From: JBKPHS01 sp046729975
Lineage (GTDB): Bacteria; Actinomycetota; Thermoleophilia; Solirubrobacterales; Thermoleophilaceae
Reading direction: 5' to 3'
Assembly: GCA_046729975.1 (NCBI GenBank)
Contig: JBKPHS010000098.1
Span: 1-31,647 of the forward strand
DNA length: 31,647 nt
Shown: positions 26,608-31,647 of the stretch, in pieces
Layout of the letters: each line of letters opens with the position of its first letter
How positions within the stretch are numbered: position 1 is the stretch's first letter
The notes under the pieces: generated by a model
Told to the model about the DNA's origin: nothing
What the model saw: only the letters and a program-made list of their open reading frames with translations
Database searches by the model: none
Position numbers and translations under genes: made by a program

Positions 26608-28015
26608 GCAGCGCCTCCTCTTCCTCGGGCTCGTCCTCGGCGAGCAGCCGGCGCTTGTGGCGGCCAACGACGCTCGGCAAGAGCCCGCCCCCGGCCGACA
26701 CGTTGATCACCGCCTGGTCGGAGATGCGGGTGATCATCCCCGCGTAGTGGCCGCCGATGCCGAACGGGTTGATGTTGAAGCGCTTGAGGCGCATCTGCAC
26801 GTGACCGTCCTCGACCGTGGGGAACATCTCCTCCGGCACCGGAATGTACTCCTGGACCACGTAGTCGGCCCGATCCGCGTGGGCCTCGAGGATCGTGTCC
26901 CAGTCCGCCTGGGAGGTCTCCATTCCGAGCGAGACCCCGTGCCCTCCATAGTCCGAGGCGGGCTTCAGGACGAGCCGCTCGCGATTGTCGGACGTGAACG
27001 AGAGCAGGTCCACGACCCAGTCCCCGTAGGTGACCCTGCCCGGACGCAGCACGCGCGTCCAGGGGATCGTCGCGCGGATGGCGTCGACCTCCTGCGGATC
27101 GACGAGGTGTGCGAAGCGCGGGTCCTCGAGCAGCGCGAACAGCTTCTTGTTGTTCGCCACGCGTGCCCGGAACGGGTTCACGACGGCTGCCCGGCCATCT
27201 CGCGCGGCTGCCACCAGGTGCTCGCCGGCCGGGTGCTCGACGAGCTCCTCGAGCAGGGCGCGCCGGTAGACGACGTGCACGGGCTCGCCGGCCAGCCGCA
27301 AGACTGAGCCGTCGTAGGTGAGCTCCTCGAGCGTCCCGTGCAGCGCGTCGACGCCGGCGTCGGAGGCCGCCGAGCAGGTGATGCGGAACTCGGGCACGGC
27401 GGGACTCCCGGCGACGTCGATGAGCGCGAGCCGCGGCTGCTCGGGCAGGTCGGGCGCGCGCCGGCGCACGTGACCGTACGCGTCGAGGAGCGTTGCGATG
27501 AGCTCGGGCAGCATCGGCGCGTACGCGGTGTCGAACTCGGCCGCGACGCGCGGCAGCTCGAGGCTGCGGCGCAGGCCGTCGTAGAGGATGTCCGTGTAGC
27601 CGATGCCGGCCGGCGAGTCGGCGTTGAACTCGAGGAACTTGACGTCGTAGCCCTGGAGGAAGGCGTCCAGGCGGCAGATCCGAAGGGGCCGGGGGAACCC
27701 CGGCTCGACCCGGATCAGCTCGTCCTCCCAGTCGGGCACCGCGAGCTCCTCACGCAGGCGCCCGTCGTCGGGATAGGCGTCGCAGAAGCGGTCGAGGACC
27801 CGCGAGAGGCAGCCGACGGCGTGGCGGACGCGGCGGACCTGCCCGGGCGAGACGAAGTGCGGCATCAGCACAAACGGGATCGTGTTGCCCGCGAAGACGA
27901 CGTCGTGATCGGCCAGCCAGGCCTCGATCTCGGCGGCCAGGTCGACGCAGCTGTCGCCGAGCTTCGAGAGCTCGACGAGGTGCTGGAGCTTGAGGTTGTT
28001 GACGTGGTCGATCAA
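26597..28015 (-). CDS. ATP-grasp protein, glutathionylspermidine synthase-like
   Basis: 472 residues. Motifs point to an ATP-grasp carboxylate-amine ligase: VKFLEFNADSPAG (125-137), resembling the substrate-acid block of glutathionylspermidine synthase-type enzymes; VLKPASDYGGHGVSLG (349-364) with Lys351 and a Gly-rich loop; VVQEYIPVP (386-394), the hinge; and VINVSAGGGLLP (436-447), where magnesium ligands would lie. RVANNKKLFALLEDPR (285-300) is also typical. Such enzymes join a carboxylate to an amine through an acyl phosphate. The substrate is unknown. TTG start with GGGGAG 6 nt upstream. It is followed with 11-bp overlap by the DUF455 protein, suggesting ligation plus oxidation in one pathway. 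The acidic tail EDEPEEEEALHGR is unusual. Confidence 0.8.
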   Translation of the reverse strand: MIDHVNNLKLQHLVELSKLGDSCVDLAAEIEAWLADHDVVFAGNTIPFVLMPHFVSPGQVRRVRHAVGCLSRVLDRFCDAYPDDGRLREELAVPDWEDELIRVEPGFPRPLRICRLDAFLQGYDVKFLEFNADSPAGIGYTDILYDGLRRSLELPRVAAEFDTAYAPMLPELIATLLDAYGHVRRRAPDLPEQPRLALIDVAGSPAVPEFRITCSAASDAGVDALHGTLEELTYDGSVLRLAGEPVHVVYRRALLEELVEHPAGEHLVAAARDGRAAVVNPFRARVANNKKLFALLEDPRFAHLVDPQEVDAIRATIPWTRVLRPGRVTYGDWVVDLLSFTSDNRERLVLKPASDYGGHGVSLGMETSQADWDTILEAHADRADYVVQEYIPVPEEMFPTVEDGHVQMRLKRFNINPFGIGGHYAGMITRISDQAVINVSAGGGLLPSVVGRHKRRLLAEDEPEEEEALHGR

Positions 28016-28066
28016 GCCGCTCCCCCCGCTCTCGCGGCGAGCTTACTCCCGTAAGGTTCCGCCGCG

Positions 28067-29140
28067 ATGCGGCCGGTCTACTACCTGGGCGTCTTCATTC
28101 CGGTCGCCGTGGCGCTCGAGATCGCCCACGCGTCGGCGCCGCTGGTCTTCTTCGCGGCGGCCCTCGGAGTGATTCCAACCGCGGCCCTGATGGGCACGGC
28201 GACCGAGGAGCTCGCCGCGCGGTCGGGTCCCGGCATCGGCGGCCTGCTCAACGTGACCTTCGGCAACGCGCCCGAGCTGATCATCGCGTTCTTCGCCCTG
28301 ATCGAGGGGCTTCAGGAGGTCGTAAAGGCGTCCCTGATCGGCTCCATCCTGGGCAACATCCTGCTCGTGCTGGGCGCGGCCATGCTCGTTGGAGGGATCC
28401 CGCGCGAGAAGCAGACCTTCAACCAGACGGCGGCGAGCGCCCAGGCCACGATGCTGCTGCTCGCGGTCGTGGCGCTCATCTTCCCTGCCATCTTCCAGCT
28501 CATCCACGGCGGTGGGCTGCCGGGCGTCGGCGATGAGCGGGTCGACTTCGGCTCTGAGCTCGAGCAGCTCTCGTTCGGCGTCGCGATCATCCTGATCGCG
28601 AGCTATGCCGGCGGGCTGGTGTTCTCGCTGAAGACACACCGGGAGCTGTTCAATCCGTACACGGAACCCGAGGAGGCGAACTGGTCCGCCGGCCGCGCCG
28701 TGCTGGTGCTCGCCGGCGCCGGGGTGCTCGTCGGCGTAATGAGCGAGCTGCTCGTCGGCTCGATCGAGGAGACGGCGGACGACATCGGCCTGTCCCAGTT
28801 CTTCATCGGCGTCTTCGTCGTCGCGATCGTCGGCAACGCCGCCGAGCACTGGGTCGCGGTCCTCGTGGCCGCCAAGGACAAGATGGACCTGGCGGTGAAC
28901 ATCGCCGTCGGCTCCAGCGCGCAGATCGCGCTCTTCGTCGCACCCCTGCTGGTGTTGCTCTCGTTCGTCTTCGGCCCCCAGCCGATGGCGCTCGTCTTCA
29001 ACGGCTACGAGCTCGCGGGGATCCTGTTCGCGATGCTGATCGCGAACTACGTGACCCAAGACGGCGAGTCGACCTGGTACGAGGGCCTGCAGCTGCTGGC
29101 CGTCTACCTGGTTCTCGGGCTCGTCTTCTGGTTCGCCTAG
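28067..29140 (+). CDS. calcium/proton antiporter, CAX type (CaCA superfamily)
   Basis: 357 residues, about 11 membrane segments; exports Ca2+ in exchange for protons. The two inverted alpha-repeats carry the family motifs: GTATEELAAR (43-52) with NVTFGNAPELIIAF (62-75, Glu70), and VGNAAEHWVAVLVAAKDKMDLA (255-276, Glu260) with NIAVGSSAQIALF (278-290). The acidic central loop around 155-165 separates the halves. ATG start. It diverges from the ATP-grasp gene (51 bp) and its stop overlaps that of the convergent TerC gene in the shared CTAG. Confidence 0.93.
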   Translation: MRPVYYLGVFIPVAVALEIAHASAPLVFFAAALGVIPTAALMGTATEELAARSGPGIGGLLNVTFGNAPELIIAFFALIEGLQEVVKASLIGSILGNILLVLGAAMLVGGIPREKQTFNQTAASAQATMLLLAVVALIFPAIFQLIHGGGLPGVGDERVDFGSELEQLSFGVAIILIASYAGGLVFSLKTHRELFNPYTEPEEANWSAGRAVLVLAGAGVLVGVMSELLVGSIEETADDIGLSQFFIGVFVVAIVGNAAEHWVAVLVAAKDKMDLAVNIAVGSSAQIALFVAPLLVLLSFVFGPQPMALVFNGYELAGILFAMLIANYVTQDGESTWYEGLQLLAVYLVLGLVFWFA

Positions 29141-30099
29141 GAGGCGGTCCGCTCTCGGCGCGCGGCGCGTTTGGCGTCGGCGTCGGGGTCGCGGCGGTCG
29201 GCGATCAGCGAAGCCGCGATCCCGATCGCGAACGCGACAGCCACGATCGCGAGGCTCACGACGGGCCCGATCTTGACGGCGTCCTCGATCAGGAGCTTCA
29301 CCGCAATGATCCCGAGCACTACCGCGATCGTCTCGTCGAGGTAACGGAACCGGCGCGCGAGCCCCTCGACGAGCACGAACAGCGCCCGCATCCCGAGCAG
29401 CGCGAAGATGTTCGCCAGCCAGATCACAAGCGCGTCGCGCGTGATCGCGAAGGCCGCCGGGATCGAGTCGATCGCGAACGCGATGTCGGCGAAGACGATC
29501 GCCGCGAAGCAGAGGAAGAGCGGCGTGGCGTAGCGCGTGCCGTCCCGCTTCACGAACCACCTCTTGCCGTCGTAGTCGGTGGTGACCGGGTAGAGGCGGC
29601 GCACCAGGCGAACCATGAGGTTGGCCTCAGGATCGACGTTCTCCTCGACGCCGCGGAAGATCCGGAACGCGAGCAGCAGCAGCAGCACGCCGAGCACGTA
29701 GAGCACGAAGTCGAACTGGTGGATCAGCGCCACACCGCCGGCGATCGCGATCCCGCGCAGCGCAAGAGCCGCCGCGATGCCCCAGAACAGAAGCCGGGCG
29801 CGCTGCTCGACCGGCACGGCGAAGTAGGCGAACAGCAGGATGAAGACGAACAGGTTGTCGAGCGAGAGCGAACGCTCGATCAGGTAGACCGTCGTGTAGT
29901 TGATCGCGGCGTCCGAGCCGTCGATTGCCAGCACGGCCAGCGCGACGAGCAGGCTGATGACGAGCCAGCCGAGCGACCACCAGGCTCCCTCTCGCAGGGT
30001 CGGCTGCCGGCCGCGCGCGAAGAAGTGCAGGTCGACCCAGAGCAGCACGAAGAGCACCGCCGCCAACCCGGCGACGGTCAGGGCGGTGGAGAGGTCCAC
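29137..30099 (-). CDS. TerC family integral membrane protein
   Basis: 320 residues with about nine membrane helices. YLIERSLSLDNLFVFILLF (72-90) with Asp81, and FADIAFAIDSIPAAFAI later, are the two TerC signature segments, thought to bind metal. A positively charged loop (KRWFVKRDGTRY) lies in the middle. Members of the family take part in Mn2+ export at the membrane during or after protein secretion, so a metal-exporting role beside the CAX antiporter is plausible. GTG start; no good ribosome binding site. The stop is in the CTAG shared with the CAX gene. Confidence 0.92.
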   Translation of the reverse strand: MDLSTALTVAGLAAVLFVLLWVDLHFFARGRQPTLREGAWWSLGWLVISLLVALAVLAIDGSDAAINYTTVYLIERSLSLDNLFVFILLFAYFAVPVEQRARLLFWGIAAALALRGIAIAGGVALIHQFDFVLYVLGVLLLLLAFRIFRGVEENVDPEANLMVRLVRRLYPVTTDYDGKRWFVKRDGTRYATPLFLCFAAIVFADIAFAIDSIPAAFAITRDALVIWLANIFALLGMRALFVLVEGLARRFRYLDETIAVVLGIIAVKLLIEDAVKIGPVVSLAIVAVAFAIGIAASLIADRRDPDADAKRAARRERTAS

Positions 30100-30182
30100 G
30101 CCCGAAACCCTAGATGGCCGACTTCACGAGGCCCTGCGTTTAGGCGTGGCGCAGGCCGGCCGCCGGGCGGATTTCAAACCGC

Positions 30183-30220
30183 TGAGACATTTGACACACC
30201 ATGGCGTGTCAAACGTCTCA
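30183..30220 (-). repeat. 38-bp near-perfect palindrome between terC and the lipoprotein gene
   Basis: Arms TGAGAC / GTCTCA and TTGACAC / GTGTCAA around a CCATGG centre. Only two of 19 positions mismatch (30189/30214 and 30197/30206), both A-C in the + strand. Both become G-U pairs in minus-strand RNA. It begins 24 bp after the lipoprotein stop, without a T-tract. It could be a terminator-like hairpin, a processing site, or a dyad operator for terC. Confidence 0.8.
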
Positions 30221-30244
30221 CTCGTCCGGGGGGGCGGGCCGAGC

Positions 30245-31321
30245 CTACCGCAGGATGTCAGCGCACTTCTCGATCGCCTTGGTGTCGGTCGATCCGGCCT
30301 TCTTGAGGCAGTTCGAGTAGCGCTCGAACTTCTGGGCGTCCTGGGAAGACGAGCCGGAGCCGCTCGAGGAGCCGCCGCTCGACCCTCCCGAGGAGCCGCC
30401 GCCGGGAGTCAGGCCGCCGCCCAGCCCCCCGAGCTGCGAGCCGAGGTCCTGCAGCGGCCGAGCGTTTTTCGGGGCCTCGATCTTCTTGTCGCCGCCGACG
30501 TTCGCGAACTCGATCGAGAACGACACGCTGCCGCCCTCGAGCCCGTTGACCCTGCTGCGGTCGCCCTCCGGCACCTCGAAGTCGAGGTCGGTGGAGAGCC
30601 GGCGAACGGTGTTGTCGTCCTTGGCCACGTAGACGTCCATCTTCGGGTCCTTGACGACCTCCTTGACCTTGGCCTTCTGGTCGTCCGTGAGCTTGGGCGG
30701 AGTCGGCGCGCCGCGCTGGCGGGGCGCCTTCTCGATCGCCTGGTTGAGGTCGTCGAGCAGCTTGGCGACGTCGACCTTGCCGCTGATGTGGGTCGTGTCG
30801 GCCCCGGCTACGTTCTCGTCGCCCTCGTCCTTGGCGTCGGAGATCCAGTCGAGCGGGTTGATCCCGAGCGCCGAGAGGCTCTGCTGCTGGTTCTGGCCCT
30901 GCTGCTTCGAGAGCTGCTCGTTCAGCTGGCGGACGGTTTCCTCGCCCACCTCGTAGCTCGTCCCCTGGACGCTCAGGAAGGCGTTGTCACCGGTCGAGAC
31001 GAAGCCGAAGCTGAAGTTCTGCCCGGCGGCGGAGACGCTGCCGTCGATGTCGACCCCCGGGAGCTTCTTGCCGCCGTTCGACTCGAACGGCCCCGACAGC
31101 TTCAGCGTGATCGGATCCTTGACCTCCTCAACCCCTTCGAGCTTGATCGAGGCGTCGGCGGTCAGGTCCGCGCTCTTGATCGGGGTGTTGAAGGCCTGCT
31201 TCAGCTTGTCCTTTGCGTCGCCCCCACCGCCGCTGTCGCCGCCGCAGGCCGAGAAGCCGACGGCCGCGAGCACGAGAATGAGCGGAAGAAGGACGTATGG
31301 GGCTTGTGGGCGAAGTCGCAT
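30245..31321 (-). CDS. LppX/LprG-like lipoprotein with C-terminal Ser/Gly linker
   Basis: 358 residues, exported and probably lipid-anchored: basic start MRLRPQ, hydrophobic helix (8-23) and GFSAC with Cys26 as the likely modified cysteine (the -3 position is Phe, not Leu, so the lipobox is imperfect). Residues about 38-300 form a beta-rich domain with DLTADASIKLEG, PGVDIDGSVSAAGQNFSFGF and LSTDLDFEVPEGD, as in the LppX/LprAFG lipid-carrier fold. A Gly/Ser linker (about 305-330) leads to a small helical tail with two cysteines (YSNCLKKAG and AIEKCADIL). ATG 31321 was chosen to place the signal peptide at the N-terminus; an extension to 31402 has no such logic. Function by fold only. Confidence 0.75.
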   Translation of the reverse strand: MRLRPQAPYVLLPLILVLAAVGFSACGGDSGGGGDAKDKLKQAFNTPIKSADLTADASIKLEGVEEVKDPITLKLSGPFESNGGKKLPGVDIDGSVSAAGQNFSFGFVSTGDNAFLSVQGTSYEVGEETVRQLNEQLSKQQGQNQQQSLSALGINPLDWISDAKDEGDENVAGADTTHISGKVDVAKLLDDLNQAIEKAPRQRGAPTPPKLTDDQKAKVKEVVKDPKMDVYVAKDDNTVRRLSTDLDFEVPEGDRSRVNGLEGGSVSFSIEFANVGGDKKIEAPKNARPLQDLGSQLGGLGGGLTPGGGSSGGSSGGSSSGSGSSSQDAQKFERYSNCLKKAGSTDTKAIEKCADILR

Positions 31322-31416
31322 GAACGGTGTTTGGCTCCCTGTTCGGGACAAATCGGCAGCCGAGGGTACTAGCTGAAGTACGCAACTTCGCCGCATCTCC
31401 ACGGTTCCTTAACGCG

Positions 31417-31647
31417 GTGAGGCGCGCGGCCGTCATGCTCTCGTTCGCGCTGCTCGTGCCCGCCGCGCAGGCGTCCGCGAGCGAGGTTCTGCGTGTCGAC
31501 GGCGAGCGCGTGACGCGCACGAACGATCCGTGGCTCCCGGCCGGCGACCCCGGCGGGCCGGCGCCGAGCTGCCGTAGCGGCGGCCGCGACACGACGCCCG
31601 CGCCGGCGCGCGCGTCGGGCGGCCCAAGCGTGCGCAAGGTGCTGCGC
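31417..31647 (+). CDS. secreted protein (partial, N-terminal part)
   Basis: The frame is open from GTG 31417 to the window end (77 codons). It has an evident signal peptide: MRRAAVMLSFALLVPAAQA, cut near ASA-SE. The mature part is Pro/Gly/Arg-rich with DPWLPAGDPGGPAPSC. An ATG at 31435 is a second possible start. No family recognised. It diverges from the lipoprotein gene (95 bp between starts). Confidence 0.55.
   Translation, partial: MRRAAVMLSFALLVPAAQASASEVLRVDGERVTRTNDPWLPAGDPGGPAPSCRSGGRDTTPAPARASGGPSVRKVLR

Noticed and set aside
28043..29560. 505-codon minus-strand open frame opposite the CAX antiporter
   Set aside because: Charged, motif-free translation antisense to a clear transporter gene and overlapping the terC frame.
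29900..31372. 490-codon + strand open frame opposite terC and the lipoprotein
   Set aside because: Crosses two real genes and the 38-bp palindrome; low-complexity Arg/Leu/Val translation.

Overview
The window is GC-rich (about 70%) chromosomal DNA of an actinobacterium. Frequent GTG and TTG starts, the cyclase/tilS/hpt/ftsH order, a MerR-cyclase fusion and many actinobacterial beta-oxidation proteins fit class Thermoleophilia (Solirubrobacterales-like). That placement is inference from style and gene content, not from a marker gene. There are no rRNA or tRNA genes, no insertion sequences, no phage genes and no CRISPR.

Layout. (1) 1-5.9 kb, minus strand: MerR-class III cyclase, tilS, hpt, ftsH, then the N-terminal part of a class II fructose-bisphosphate aldolase cut by the window edge. 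(2) 6.1-12.6 kb is a lipid-flavoured block. A two-domain fatty acyl-CoA reductase (+) faces a minus-strand operon of phasin-like protein, atypical SDR, PlsC-type acyltransferase and SCP2 protein. Between them sits a four-helix-bundle gene flanked by inverted TAGTCGG heptamer arrays. A nucleoside phosphorylase and a second coiled-coil protein follow. (3) 12.6-16.7 kb: a 370-bp intergenic region with strong RNA-like pairing, a secreted three-domain peptidoglycan enzyme, and two proteins of unknown function. (4) 16.7-20.4 kb, minus strand: PadR regulator and SRPBCC protein; 3-hydroxyacyl-CoA dehydrogenase, 3HCDH-enoyl-CoA hydratase fusion and sirtuin. (5) 20.4-25.4 kb: an unknown polytopic membrane protein, a small membrane protein, acyl-CoA dehydrogenase, two small membrane proteins, an aldo/keto reductase and an acidic protein, with two near-identical intrinsic terminators and a second heptamer array. 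(6) 25.4-31.6 kb: an overlapping pair of ATP-grasp ligase and ferritin-like DUF455 protein, a CAX antiporter and TerC protein with overlapping stop codons, a 38-bp palindrome, an LppX-like lipoprotein and the start of a secreted protein.

How the genes fit together: acyl-CoA dehydrogenase, hydratase and hydroxyacyl-CoA dehydrogenase cover the first three beta-oxidation steps. The reductase, acyltransferase, SCP2 and phasin-like proteins would handle acyl chains in the opposite direction, as fatty alcohol, ester or granule lipid. The points most worth follow-up are the heptamer-flanked four-helix-bundle cassette whose ends supply the stop codons of both neighbours, the ATP-grasp/DUF455 pair, the structured RNA candidate before the cell-wall enzyme, and the 38-bp palindrome whose only two mismatches become G-U pairs in minus-strand RNA.
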